64,000 bases of DNA. It comes from Lysobacter helvus. Lineage in GTDB: Bacteria; Pseudomonadota; Gammaproteobacteria; Xanthomonadales; Xanthomonadaceae. Under the pieces are notes generated by a model that made no database searches, was not told where the DNA came from, and saw nothing but the letters and a program-made list of their open reading frames with translations. The first letter of the stretch is position 1; the number at the start of each line of letters is the position of its first letter. Position numbers and translations under genes: made by a program. Below, in pieces: positions 33,275 to 43,129 of this stretch. The stretch is from contig NZ_AP024546.1 of the NCBI RefSeq assembly GCF_018406645.1, positions 1-64,000 of the forward strand, read 5' to 3'.

Positions 33275-35395
33275 TCAGAGCAGGCGCGTGCCGATGTCCG
33301 CACCGGTCGCGCCCAGGCGCGTTCCGCGTGCGGGCAACCGGGCCACGCCGGTGATGGCGTCGTCGCCGAGGTGCGGCGTGGGGTCGCCTTCCAGCACCAG
33401 CGCGCCGTCGAGTCGCTGGCCCTGCAGTGCGCGCGCGTCGATCCAGCGCACGCGCGCGCGGGTGGTGAACGGGACGAGTGCGGTGATCGCATCGGGCAAC
33501 CACGGCGACCATGCGCGACGCTCGGCCGCGGTGGCGGCGATGTCGATGCGCACGCCCGCGGCGAGTTGCCAGGGATCGTCGTTGTCGCCTGCGCACGGCA
33601 GGCGCATGCGGCCAAGGCGCGCACCTGCGTCGAGTTCGGTGTGCCAGCGCGGGCGGCCGCCGAGCATCGCGGGCAAGGCGCTCCCGGTGCATCCGGCGCC
33701 GCCCACGGTCGCGAAACCGAAGTCCGCGATGCCGTCGACGATGCGGAAACGTCGTGGCGTTTCCGGCATCAGGCAGGCGAGGAAGGTCTGCAGGCCGCTG
33801 CGCGTGCCGCGGGTCGTCGCGAGCGCATGCGCGTGCGCGACGATGCAGCGCTTCTGCGCGAGCGCCAGCGTGTCGTCCCAGGGCAAGCCGAGCCAGCGCG
33901 CGATGGCGTCGAGCCATTCCGGCGACGCGGTCTTCGGATGCACGTGGCTGCCGAGCGCGGCGATGCGTTCGTCGAGGCCCTGCGTGGTGGTTTCGAACAC
34001 GCCGACGAGGGCGCGCAGGAAGCTGTCCGGGTTGGCTTCCTCGCGCTGGTAGATCGACGGCAGGTACTCCATCAGCGTGTGGCCGGGGTACAGCACCGAC
34101 AGCGCCTGCAGCGCGGGAAGCGATGGCGCGCCGGGTGCGGCGATCAGGCGCAGGTGCACCCACAGATACGGATCGCGCAGCGTGAACAGCGGCGCGGCGA
34201 AACGCGCGGTGTCGTTGCCTTCGCCATGGAAGGCGACCGGCGCATGCCAGAGGCCAAGCTCGGCGAGGAGGCGTTGCGTGCGCTGGGTGGCGGTCAGCGT
34301 CGGGTCGGCGGCGAGCTTCACCATGCGGTCGCGGATCGCGGGGTCGCTGGTGGAGGCGTACGCCAGTTCGAGGGTCGCGCCGCGCGGGAGCGTCGCGGTG
34401 GCTTCGATGCGCAACCAGCGGCGGCCGTCTTCGCGGTCGGGCGAATGCAGCATCGGGGTGATGAGCTGGCCCTGGATTTCGGATGCGTCGTCGGGCACGG
34501 ATGGCACGGCGGCGAAACGCAGGAGGCCGCGCGGGCCGGTGACATGCAACGCGTCGCGGGACGCCGCGACGCCCGTCGCCGGTGCGTCACGCGCGTCGAG
34601 CTGCACGTCGCCGAGCGCGTTGCCGTCGCCATCGAACGTGAAGACATGGGCCGCGCCTTCCCGATCGACGCCCGCGACGCACGCGCGATCGCGGCCGTCG
34701 CTGCCGAGCGCGGTGGCGCGGAAGCAATGGCCCAGGCCGGCGACAGATTTCCGGACCAGCGCGTTTCCGCCGGCCTCGGCATACCAGCGCAGCTGCGGAT
34801 CGCCGTCGTCCGTGAGGAGGACGAAGCGCTTGCGCGTGCGCAGGTAGACGAACGCCTGCGCGTGCGTGACGTCGGTGAACGCGACCGTTTGCTGGATGCG
34901 CCCCGCGCAATCGACATGGAGGGCATGCCAGTGGCCGTCGTGCTCGGCGAGGATGTAGAGGCCGTTGCAGGCTTCGGCGATGTCGACGGCGCGCCAGCCG
35001 TCGAGGTCGAGGATCGCAAGTCGCGTGAGCGTGTCGGTTTCGAAGCGTTGCACCGCGCCGTCGCCGAACGACCACAAGCCCCAGTGCGTGGCGAGCAGTC
35101 GCGTCGCACGCACGATCGCGGCGGGCGCGCGCAGCAGTTCGGGGGTGTCGTCGCCCGGTGCCAGGCGATACAGCGTGTCGGTCGCGGCGTCGTGCCAGAA
35201 CGTTTCGCCCGTCGCTGCAACGGCGAGGGCCGCCGCGCCCTGGGTCGGGAAGCGCTGCGCGGTCGTGGCGAACGGTGCGAAAGGTTGCACCGTATCCAAC
35301 GCGGCCAGCGCACCGGCATCGATGCCCGCGAACAGGCACGCGCCCCACTGGGCTGCATTCGCGAAGCGATAACCGCGCTGCGGGTCGGCGCTCAT
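33275..35395 (-). CDS. Phage tail protein I-like baseplate protein with propeller-like N-terminus
   Basis: A 706-residue protein. The last ~260 residues contain the tail-I/Afp12-type domain: LMEYLPSIYQREEANPDSFL, then WLDAIARWLGLPWDD and TTRGTRSGLQTFLA. This domain is used at the baseplate periphery (TIGR02242-like). The first ~440 residues are a series of short beta repeats (FWHDAATDTLYRLAPGD, then GLWSFGDGAVQRF and GLYILAEHDGHWHAL) suggesting a beta propeller. That part may bind a target surface; inference. Its start overlaps the previous gene's stop by four bases (ATGA). Confidence 0.82.
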   Translation of the reverse strand: MSADPQRGYRFANAAQWGACLFAGIDAGALAALDTVQPFAPFATTAQRFPTQGAAALAVAATGETFWHDAATDTLYRLAPGDDTPELLRAPAAIVRATRLLATHWGLWSFGDGAVQRFETDTLTRLAILDLDGWRAVDIAEACNGLYILAEHDGHWHALHVDCAGRIQQTVAFTDVTHAQAFVYLRTRKRFVLLTDDGDPQLRWYAEAGGNALVRKSVAGLGHCFRATALGSDGRDRACVAGVDREGAAHVFTFDGDGNALGDVQLDARDAPATGVAASRDALHVTGPRGLLRFAAVPSVPDDASEIQGQLITPMLHSPDREDGRRWLRIEATATLPRGATLELAYASTSDPAIRDRMVKLAADPTLTATQRTQRLLAELGLWHAPVAFHGEGNDTARFAAPLFTLRDPYLWVHLRLIAAPGAPSLPALQALSVLYPGHTLMEYLPSIYQREEANPDSFLRALVGVFETTTQGLDERIAALGSHVHPKTASPEWLDAIARWLGLPWDDTLALAQKRCIVAHAHALATTRGTRSGLQTFLACLMPETPRRFRIVDGIADFGFATVGGAGCTGSALPAMLGGRPRWHTELDAGARLGRMRLPCAGDNDDPWQLAAGVRIDIAATAAERRAWSPWLPDAITALVPFTTRARVRWIDARALQGQRLDGALVLEGDPTPHLGDDAITGVARLPARGTRLGATGADIGTRLL

Positions 35396-37299
35396 GGCGC
35401 ACCTCCCTGCCCGGGCCGTCGCACGTCGATCGTGCTGTTCGCTGCGTCGAGTCGCGGCAGGCCGTCGCGCGCGACGGCGACGCTGGCGACGTTCCCACCC
35501 GGGTCGCGCACCAACTGCAGCGCGACGACACGCGCGACGCCATCGACCGCGCGCATCCAGCCCGCGATGTCGCTGCGCGAAACCGGCACGCCGGGTGGCC
35601 GCGCCGACGGTCCCGTCGTCGCCAACCGCTTGCGCAGGATCTCCATCACGTTGCGCTGGAGGTCGTCGACATTGCGCCCCGCGTCGGCTTCGAGCGTTGC
35701 CTGCACGACGAACGTGGCATAGCGCGGGCCGACCACCATCAGGCGCGTGCCCAGCGGCATGCGCGCCAGCAGGCGGCGACGGATTGCGTCGAGCCAACGA
35801 CGCGATTCCGGCAGGCGTGCTGCCTCTTCGCCGGCGCGCAACCCGCGCATCGCAACGAGGGTGACGGTGCCGGTGCGCGGACCGGTGGCGTTCGGCGGCA
35901 CGATCCAGGCGCGCGCGACGTCGAGCAATGGCAGCTTCAACGCGGCGCCGAGGATGTCGTCGGCGCTGACCAGCGCGTGGTCCTCGCGCGCGCGACGGCG
36001 GGATTCGCGGCGCTGCGCGCGCCAGTCGTCCGGCCCTGCACCGCCGGCGACGGCATCCGGGTTCACGCCGAACACCTCGCCGAATCCCTGCACGTGCCAT
36101 TTGCGGTTGCGCGCCACGCTGCCTTGCGCGCCGTCGCTCACCGAATACCACGCGAGCACCTGCGCCTGTTCCGGCGGCGCGCGCCCGTTGACGCCGTTGC
36201 CGAAGGTGATCCGGTCGGCGGCGAGGTCGAGGGCGTACACCTTGTCGGCGGGCCCTTGCGTCGCGAGGTCGTCGCAGCGTTGCCAGGTGGATTGGCCGCT
36301 GGGTTCGACCACATCGATCCGCACCAGTGCGTCCCCGGAGTTGAACCGCAACCCGGGCACGTCGAGCTGGAAACGCCAGTCCGTCGTCGCATTCACCGTG
36401 TGCACTTCGCGTGCGATCTCCCGGCCCTGCACGATCGGCAGGACGTTCGGCGCGATCCGCAATACGCGCGGTGCGCGTGCCAGGCCGCGCGGTGCGACGA
36501 GTTCGAGCGTGAACCGCTTCGGCGATGCGGGCACCGCCGAGAGGTCGAGCGTCAGCGCGCCGGTGCGCAGCAATCCGTCGGTGGTGTCGGACACGATGGC
36601 GATGGGATAACGGCCCGTGTCGGTCACCAGCGTGGCAGCGAGCGGGGCATTGCGCGTGTCACCGGCCACCAACGGCGTAGAGGCGCGCACGCCGAGCGTC
36701 CAGTACGCCCCTTGCGCATCGTCGCGCTTCGGCGGGAACACGCCGCCGTCGCCCCGGCATTCGAAGTCGATCGCGAGCACGTCGCGCGGACGCGCGCGTT
36801 CGCCGAACGGCTGGAACGCCGGGCCTTCGCGCGCGTTCACGCGCGTGTGGTCGAGCACGCGGCCCTCGGCCAGGCGCGTGGTGATCGATTGGACGTCGCC
36901 CGGGATCCACAACACCTTGCCATCGGGATGGAACGCCGGCGCGTCCGCGTTCACGACATGGATCACCGCATCGGCGGGAATCACGACGGATTGCGCGAAC
37001 GTCGCTGCCGGCGAGCGCGGATCCTGCGCATCGGGCCACAGCAGGCCGCGCGCGGGTTGCGTGCCGCCCGGCACGAGCGACAGCAATGCCGCATACGCCG
37101 CGCGCTCGTCGCGCCGCGTGTGACCCACCGCGTAGAGCTGCGCTTCGGCCACCCACGCGAGCAATTCCATCAAGGTGATGCCCGGATCGTGCGCGTTGTG
37201 GTCCGTCCATTGCGGCGCGAGCGCGGGCAATTGCGCGCGGCCCATCGCCATCAGGTCCGCGAAGCGGCGATCGAAGCGTTCGTTGACCAGGCGGCTCAT
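35392..37299 (-). CDS. Baseplate J-like protein
   Basis: A 635-residue protein of the eCIS/phage baseplate J (Afp11, TIGR02243-like) type. It opens MSRLVNERFDRRFADLMAMG and has the J-family ITLMELLAWVAEAQLYAVG. In the middle it carries ITFGNGVNGRAPPEQAQV, and near residue 440 RRESRRRAREDHALVSADD, a hallmark of baseplate J assembly proteins. It forms part of the wedge around the spike. It overlaps both neighbours by four bases, so all three large baseplate proteins are translationally coupled. Confidence 0.85.
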   Translation of the reverse strand: MSRLVNERFDRRFADLMAMGRAQLPALAPQWTDHNAHDPGITLMELLAWVAEAQLYAVGHTRRDERAAYAALLSLVPGGTQPARGLLWPDAQDPRSPAATFAQSVVIPADAVIHVVNADAPAFHPDGKVLWIPGDVQSITTRLAEGRVLDHTRVNAREGPAFQPFGERARPRDVLAIDFECRGDGGVFPPKRDDAQGAYWTLGVRASTPLVAGDTRNAPLAATLVTDTGRYPIAIVSDTTDGLLRTGALTLDLSAVPASPKRFTLELVAPRGLARAPRVLRIAPNVLPIVQGREIAREVHTVNATTDWRFQLDVPGLRFNSGDALVRIDVVEPSGQSTWQRCDDLATQGPADKVYALDLAADRITFGNGVNGRAPPEQAQVLAWYSVSDGAQGSVARNRKWHVQGFGEVFGVNPDAVAGGAGPDDWRAQRRESRRRAREDHALVSADDILGAALKLPLLDVARAWIVPPNATGPRTGTVTLVAMRGLRAGEEAARLPESRRWLDAIRRRLLARMPLGTRLMVVGPRYATFVVQATLEADAGRNVDDLQRNVMEILRKRLATTGPSARPPGVPVSRSDIAGWMRAVDGVARVVALQLVRDPGGNVASVAVARDGLPRLDAANSTIDVRRPGQGGAP

Positions 37300-40200
37300 G
37301 CGGCCGCCTCGGCCGTGCTGAAGCCCAGGTGCAGGGCGTCGTCGCGCAGGACCACCAGGTCGGAGCCGCGCAACGAATTGGGCCACGGACGTTCGAGGAC
37401 GCCGTCGACGATTTCGTGCAGCACCACGTCGTCCACGCTGGCCAGGCGCGGCACATCGACGAGGGCGAGTGCGAGGTCCGTGGCGTCCGGGCTGCGGCCG
37501 AGCGGCCAGCCCTGGCCATCGGCGCCACCGCTGACCACGTTGAACCACGCCGCGATGCGGGCGCGCACGTCACGTGCGACGGCACCGGCGTCGTCGAGGT
37601 CCTGCACGCGCAGTTGCAGCTGCGCGCCGAGGGAGCGCAACGTCGGGCCTGCGATTCGCAACGCACCGAGCGTCACCGGCGACACGCCCAGCAGCAGGCG
37701 TTCCAGTTCGCGTCGCTGCGCTGCGTTCGGCGTCGGGTCCGCGCCGCGCATCGCCACGACCAGGCGCACGCCGCTGCGCGCGGTGAACACGCGCGCCTGC
37801 GCGATGTCGGGCGAACTTTGCAGCGCGAGGTCTTCGAGGTCGGTGCCGCTCACGGCCCGGTTGCGATGGCGCAAGCGCGCGCCACCGAACCGGAGGATGC
37901 GCGGTGCATCCTCCGGCGGCGCGCCACCGGCGGCCTGGTCGGCGGCGAACACCGCTTCCACGCCCGCGACCGGCGAACCGAGGTTGAGTTTCGTCCGCGC
38001 CGCCACCGCGTTCGCCGGTACGCGATCGCTGCCATCCGCCGCGGGTTCGGTGCGCTGGTATCGGAACGCGACGATCGAATCGCGGCCGATCGGCGGGATC
38101 ATCCCGTGCTCGCCATCGCCGAACAGGATCGCGCCCGTCGCTTCGTCCAGCGCGTATGCGCGCTTGTCCGGTGCTTCGTCCGCCGGATCGAACACTTGGT
38201 CCCACCGCACCCAGTCGCCCGGCAGGTCGGGCACGTTGCGCACGACGCGCGCGGGATCGTCGGCGAGCAACGTCGCGCGCTCCTCGTCGCCGAGCGGTTC
38301 GCGCACGCGCAGCTCCAGCGTGTTGCGCAGCACGGGCGGACGCGCGAGCGTGAGCGTGAGGTTCGGCGCGCCTTCGGACGAGCCCAGGCGTTCGTAGCGC
38401 ATCGTTTCGGTCGCGCTCGCCCATGCGGCGTTGAGGTATGCGCCCTGCAGTATCGGCGCCCACGCGCTTGCGTCGTTCGACGCGGTGACGCGCAACCAGC
38501 GCAGCGTCGTGCCGAACAACTCGCGCGGCGTGGGCTCGGCGTCGAACACCAGCGTGAGCATGCCGCTCTCGCCCAGGCCGCGCGTGTCGTCTTCGACCAC
38601 CAGCGGCACGAAGCGATCGGCCACGAGCGCGTCCACGTGCAAGGCATCGCGCGCGCCCTGTCCTGCGTGTTCGACCGCGCGCAGGTACAGGCGCACGGGA
38701 CCGCCGGAGACGGGACCCTTGAAGCCGAGGAACAACGCACGGCCCGCGGATTCGACGACCGGCCCGGCCACGCGCGCGCCGGCGGCGGCGGCGCTGGTCG
38801 CCTTCGTGTTGTCGCAATGGCAGGGCGGCGCGCAGTCGTCGGCGTCCGCGTGCACCGCCGGCCCCGACATCCGCCCAAGCAACACCGGCAAGGGCACGAA
38901 CGCTTCGACGATCGCATTCGGCGTGCGGTTCGCATCGCTCTGGTCGCGGATCGAGCCGCTGTCCTGCGCCAGCACGTAGGTCGGCAGCACGCCGTCCTTC
39001 ATCGCGTACGACAGGTGCAGCTGCGCGACGTAGGGCGCGCGGATGTTGTCGGCATTGCGTTCGATCGTCTGTTCCGATCCGCCGCCCGACGTCGGCGTGT
39101 TGACCACTTTGACTTCTTCCTGCCCGTAATCGCCGCCGATCAGGCGCGCGCGGATCCAGTGGCTCGTCTTGCCGGACCAGTCGGTCGGCTTGAGGTCGGC
39201 CGGCACCTTGAACGTGATCGCGCCGCTACGCTTGAGGTGCTGCGTGGTGTCGGTGGCGTTGAGGTTCCACCAGCCGGTGCCATTCCAGTATTCCCACGAC
39301 AACGCGGGGTTGGACGTGGTGTCGGCGAGCTGGCCGATCCAGGCTTGCACGGCGGCGTCGACGACGAAATCCGCCTTGCCGAGCGAGACCGCTGGCGGAA
39401 TCGTCCACGATGTTGCCAGGTCCACGAGGATGGGATGCCCGTTGACGTCCGCCTGGAATGCGTGGCCCTTCTGCCACGCGGGATTGGCACCGGGGAACGC
39501 GAGCAGGATGCGATCGAGCAACGCGGCGTCCCAGTCGCCATCGGTGTTGGGGTCCAGGTGCAGCAGCGGGACGACGCGTCGGTCGCCGGGGATCGGGCTG
39601 GGCACCGGCATCCAGTAGTCGACACTGGCCGGGGGCGTCGTCGGCACGTCGAGCTTGCGATCCAGCGTCGCCACGCGCGTCGTCGTGTTGAACCCCTTCA
39701 CGAGGTAGACCTGCGTCGAAATTGGCGTGGCGATGAGCAGCCGCGTCGCGTTGGACGTCACCGTGTGCGCGGCGGCGATCACCACGGTGTCCAACTTGGT
39801 GGGCACGACGACCGATGGCGTCGCCGCGGTCGCGGCCGGGGGATAGACGAAGATCGGGTCTGCGACCGCGCGCACGTCGTATTCGAACAACACTTCCCCG
39901 CCTTGCACCGACGTGGCCATGGCGGTCGCGACCTGGAACCCCGGCGCGCTCGTGATGGGGAAGGCCACGCGGTCGGCGGCCTGCAGCGGATCGAGGGGCT
40001 TGGTGATGATCGCGGTGCGCAGCGGGCCCTGTCGCGGCACGCACTGCGTCGGATCGAAGGCCGCCACGAGGACCTGGCTGGACAACGCCGGCACGACCAG
40101 GTGCGCCGGCAACACCGTCGGCGCGCCGGCAGCGGGCCCCAGGCCCGGCGGAATCGGCGCGTCGAACAACAAGCCCGACAGCGCCGCCGCATTGAACGGC

Positions 40201-42401
40201 GCGTCGAACGGCGACCAGTGCGCAAGCTTCGTCGTGCCATCCGGCTCGCCGAGGCATGCTGCGAAGACGCTCCGCGCATTCGCGATGCCGCCGTCGAGCG
40301 CATTTCCCAACACGTCGGCGTCGCCGATGGACGCTTCGACGAGCGCCTGCGTCGTCAATGCGTTCGGGTTCGAACGGAATCCGAGCAGGCGTCGCTCCGT
40401 GGCGCCCGGGCCCGGGCCGACAGCCACCGCGGCCAGCGTGTTGTCGCTGCGCAGGATCGCCGCGGGCGTGACGCGCGCATCGACTGCCGTGCGCAGTGCC
40501 GTGCAGGTCGCGGTGGTACCTGCGAACGCCAGCGCATAGAGCGTCTGGTCCATCGCGACGCCCACCGCCCGCGGGTTGGTCGGCAGCGCACCCGCGACCA
40601 CGATGGGGGCGATGCGCGTGAACTCGATATCGACGCCACCGATCCTCGCGACGAGCTTGGTCCACGCCGGCGTCGCGTCATCCGGATTGCACTGGTACAG
40701 CGTCTTGTCGCGCAAGGCGACCAGGTTCGGCGAGACGTACACGAGGCCGTCGACGCCGGGCGTTGGTCCCGCGGCCGGCGGCACCACGGGCACGTCGGGG
40801 AGCTTCTTCCAACCGCTGAACAGGGCGCCGAACAGCACGTCGTCGCTTTCGCGCCACACCCAGACCGCATCGTCGGCGGCCGCGGCGGCGAGGACATCGG
40901 TGCTGCGGTTCCAGACGGCGATTGCGTCCTGGCGCAACGCAACGGGGGCAGCGTCCACCCGAGCACCGAACAATCCGGGCGATGGCGGATGCAGCGCGGG
41001 GCGACCGTGGTACCGCGAGAGGCGTTGCGGCGTCCCGCTGAATTCCAGGAGCTGCAATCCCCCGTCGCGCGTGACGCCCGCCAGCACCGTATCGGCCTTG
41101 GGGCCGGTGCGCAGGCACGCGAAGTCACGAAAACTCAGGTCGGCCAGCTGGACGCACAGTTGCACGTCCGCGTCCTTCTTCGAGAAGGCCTCCGCGCTGC
41201 CGACATAGAACGCATCGAACTGCCGCGGCGCGCGCCCCAGCGGATAGAACGCGCTGTCGACGACCAGAGGCGTGGTGTTGGACATCGCTTCGAAACCGAC
41301 CGAAGGCTTCGCGGCGGCGCTCTGGCACGTGGCGGCGATGGGCGTGTAGTTGATGCGCACGCTGAGCTGGTCGACGCCCAGCAACACCTTGTCGACCTGC
41401 GTCGCGACCGCGCGGATCCAGCGTGCGCCCATGCCCGGGAGGATTTCGCGCGGTTCGACGGCGCCTTCGGGTTTCTCGAGCGTCAATGCCGTCGCGTAGG
41501 GCTGCGTGGCGGCCTTCGCCAAGGGCTGCCACGCCACCGCATCGGGATCTTCGGCCGCGGCGCGCTTGCCCCAGTATTCCCATGCCACGCCCACCAGGCC
41601 TTGCGCGCCGAGGATGTCGAGCGTCGCCGCCGCGGTGATGTCGAACAGATCCGTGCTGCCGAAGTACAGCGCATGCAGTTGCGCGTCGTTCCACAGCCCA
41701 TCGAACGGCGAGAAGCTGGCGACCTTCTGCACGATCGCGCCCTGCGCCAGGCCGTCTTGCAACGGCGGCTCGATGGTGGCCAGGCCCTTGTCGGCTTGCT
41801 GGATGCGGAAGCGCTGGCCATCCGAGCGCAGCACCAGCCCGGGCAGCAGGCCTTCATCGGGATCCAGTTGCAGCTTGTCCGCGGCCGGCGCGGCGAAACT
41901 CTTCAACGCCCATTGTTCCGGCATCGGCTGCACGGGCTCCAGCGACGACAGGCCCGGCGGCGGCAAATAGAAATGATCCGCCTCCACGCCGACGATGCGC
42001 TCCAGCTTCGCGGGCACCAGTTGCACGTCGGTTTCCGTTTCGAACACGACGGAGGCGCCCTCGACGCTCGCCTGCAAGCGCGATGCGGCACGCGCCAGCA
42101 CGGCTTCGCTGGCCTTGTCCCCGAGCTTGAACGCCACCGGCACGCGCGCGGGACGCGCGGCCTCGCCGTGCACGCCGAGCCAGTCGAACAAGCCGTCGCG
42201 CAGTTTCGCGCCGGCGCCATCGAGTTGCTCGGCGACTTCCGCGTTGAAGCGCGCGCCGATCTGCAGCAGCGCACGGCCGAAGTCCGGTTCGTCGTCCGCG
42301 ATGGCCCATGTGGGGATCCACGCCTGCGCGCGTGCGTTCAATTCCACGGCGAAGTCGCGGGTGCGGCGCGGTTCCAGGCGCGGAGGGACCGGCGGCTTCA
42401 T
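37296..42401 (-). CDS. Giant baseplate J-like protein (Afp11-like)
   Basis: A 1701-residue baseplate protein. N-terminus resembles J-type wedge entry (PDFGRALLQIGARFNAEVAEQ); near the C-terminus, GAILFGDGEHGMIPPIGRD, then RHRNRAVSGTDLEDLALQSSP, are the same J-type elements as in the 635-residue neighbour. The middle (about 380-1000) has repeated beta segments such as LVALRDKTLYQCNP and RAVGVAMDQTLYALAF that look propeller-like. A Cys cluster CAPPCHCDN occurs near residue 1180. It is roughly twice the size of many J-like proteins, so an inserted module is likely. Overlaps on both sides are 4 bp. The opposite strand is open nearly end to end (1698 codons), an artefact of GC bias. Confidence 0.85.
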   Translation of the reverse strand: MKPPVPPRLEPRRTRDFAVELNARAQAWIPTWAIADDEPDFGRALLQIGARFNAEVAEQLDGAGAKLRDGLFDWLGVHGEAARPARVPVAFKLGDKASEAVLARAASRLQASVEGASVVFETETDVQLVPAKLERIVGVEADHFYLPPPGLSSLEPVQPMPEQWALKSFAAPAADKLQLDPDEGLLPGLVLRSDGQRFRIQQADKGLATIEPPLQDGLAQGAIVQKVASFSPFDGLWNDAQLHALYFGSTDLFDITAAATLDILGAQGLVGVAWEYWGKRAAAEDPDAVAWQPLAKAATQPYATALTLEKPEGAVEPREILPGMGARWIRAVATQVDKVLLGVDQLSVRINYTPIAATCQSAAAKPSVGFEAMSNTTPLVVDSAFYPLGRAPRQFDAFYVGSAEAFSKKDADVQLCVQLADLSFRDFACLRTGPKADTVLAGVTRDGGLQLLEFSGTPQRLSRYHGRPALHPPSPGLFGARVDAAPVALRQDAIAVWNRSTDVLAAAAADDAVWVWRESDDVLFGALFSGWKKLPDVPVVPPAAGPTPGVDGLVYVSPNLVALRDKTLYQCNPDDATPAWTKLVARIGGVDIEFTRIAPIVVAGALPTNPRAVGVAMDQTLYALAFAGTTATCTALRTAVDARVTPAAILRSDNTLAAVAVGPGPGATERRLLGFRSNPNALTTQALVEASIGDADVLGNALDGGIANARSVFAACLGEPDGTTKLAHWSPFDAPFNAAALSGLLFDAPIPPGLGPAAGAPTVLPAHLVVPALSSQVLVAAFDPTQCVPRQGPLRTAIITKPLDPLQAADRVAFPITSAPGFQVATAMATSVQGGEVLFEYDVRAVADPIFVYPPAATAATPSVVVPTKLDTVVIAAAHTVTSNATRLLIATPISTQVYLVKGFNTTTRVATLDRKLDVPTTPPASVDYWMPVPSPIPGDRRVVPLLHLDPNTDGDWDAALLDRILLAFPGANPAWQKGHAFQADVNGHPILVDLATSWTIPPAVSLGKADFVVDAAVQAWIGQLADTTSNPALSWEYWNGTGWWNLNATDTTQHLKRSGAITFKVPADLKPTDWSGKTSHWIRARLIGGDYGQEEVKVVNTPTSGGGSEQTIERNADNIRAPYVAQLHLSYAMKDGVLPTYVLAQDSGSIRDQSDANRTPNAIVEAFVPLPVLLGRMSGPAVHADADDCAPPCHCDNTKATSAAAAGARVAGPVVESAGRALFLGFKGPVSGGPVRLYLRAVEHAGQGARDALHVDALVADRFVPLVVEDDTRGLGESGMLTLVFDAEPTPRELFGTTLRWLRVTASNDASAWAPILQGAYLNAAWASATETMRYERLGSSEGAPNLTLTLARPPVLRNTLELRVREPLGDEERATLLADDPARVVRNVPDLPGDWVRWDQVFDPADEAPDKRAYALDEATGAILFGDGEHGMIPPIGRDSIVAFRYQRTEPAADGSDRVPANAVAARTKLNLGSPVAGVEAVFAADQAAGGAPPEDAPRILRFGGARLRHRNRAVSGTDLEDLALQSSPDIAQARVFTARSGVRLVVAMRGADPTPNAAQRRELERLLLGVSPVTLGALRIAGPTLRSLGAQLQLRVQDLDDAGAVARDVRARIAAWFNVVSGGADGQGWPLGRSPDATDLALALVDVPRLASVDDVVLHEIVDGVLERPWPNSLRGSDLVVLRDDALHLGFSTAEAAA

Positions 42402-42826
42402 GGCAGGCCCCCTTCGCGGAAGTAGAACGGGAACACGAGGTTCCCGACCTGGTTGGTCTTGCGCACGCGGTATTCGATCTCGACGAGGAGCTTGCCTTCG
42501 GCCGTCGCGGATTCATCGACTTCCACCGCCAGCACGTCGATGCGCGCTTCGCAGCGACGCAACGCCTCTTCCACGGTCGAGCGGATGCGCTGGATCGTGG
42601 TGCTGTCCATCGCTTCGAACACGAGTTCGTGGATGCCGCACCCGAAGTTCGGCCGCATGACGCGTTCGCCCGGCGCGGTTTCCAGGATGATCCGCATCGA
42701 TTGCCGGATGTCGTCTTCGTACGCGACGCTGGCCACCAGGCCCGTGCGCGGATCCAGCTGCACCGGCCACGCCCAGCCGCGCCCGAGGAAGGCTTTCTGT
42801 TCGTCCATGGCGCGCGGCTCGCTCAT
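42398..42826 (-). CDS. GPW/gp25-family baseplate wedge protein
   Basis: A 142-residue gp25-like wedge subunit that nucleates the sheath. Segments GWAWPVQLDPRTG, IRQSMRIILETAPGERVMRP and FGCGIHELVFEAMD are typical. The start at 42826 gives an ATGA overlap with the PAAR gene stop; ATG at 42808 is a possible alternative. Confidence 0.92.
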   Translation of the reverse strand: MSEPRAMDEQKAFLGRGWAWPVQLDPRTGLVASVAYEDDIRQSMRIILETAPGERVMRPNFGCGIHELVFEAMDSTTIQRIRSTVEEALRRCEARIDVLAVEVDESATAEGKLLVEIEYRVRKTNQVGNLVFPFYFREGGLP

Positions 42827-43119
42827 CCGATCATCACCGTCGGTGCGCCGAGCACGATGGAATTCGGCGCGCCCGCTTCCACGACGCTGTCGCCCATCCG
42901 CGCGGCGGGCATGCCGCCGATCATCACGGACGTGCTGCCCATCAGCACCATGCCGCCCACGTGCGGCTTCGGCCCGTCGAACAGCGGGCACACGTGCGTA
43001 TCCATCAGCGCGCGCCACGCGGGCATGCCACCGATCATCACCGTCAGGCTGCCCGGCCCCGGGCCCAGCGGCGTGCCGTGGCTCGTGGTGTCTCCGACGC
43101 GTGCAGCGGACTGACCCAT
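42823..43119 (-). CDS. PAAR-like spike tip protein
   Basis: A 98-residue PAAR protein, with GDTTSHGTPLGPGPGSLTV and repeated VMIGGMP units (at residues about 27 and 65) and a final PTVMIG. It caps the spike trimer (gpV) and makes the particle tip. ACTAGGAGCGA overlaps the gpV stop and serves its ATG, so gpV and PAAR are coupled. Confidence 0.93.
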   Translation of the reverse strand: MGQSAARVGDTTSHGTPLGPGPGSLTVMIGGMPAWRALMDTHVCPLFDGPKPHVGGMVLMGSTSVMIGGMPAARMGDSVVEAGAPNSIVLGAPTVMIG

Positions 43120-43129
43120 CGCCTCGCTC

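Noticed and set aside
37329-42425. A 1698-codon open frame on the plus strand opposite the giant J-like gene
   Set aside because: Composition is His/Arg/Gln-rich with no domain; it mirrors the minus-strand frame through GC-skewed codons. The minus strand gene has clear baseplate motifs.
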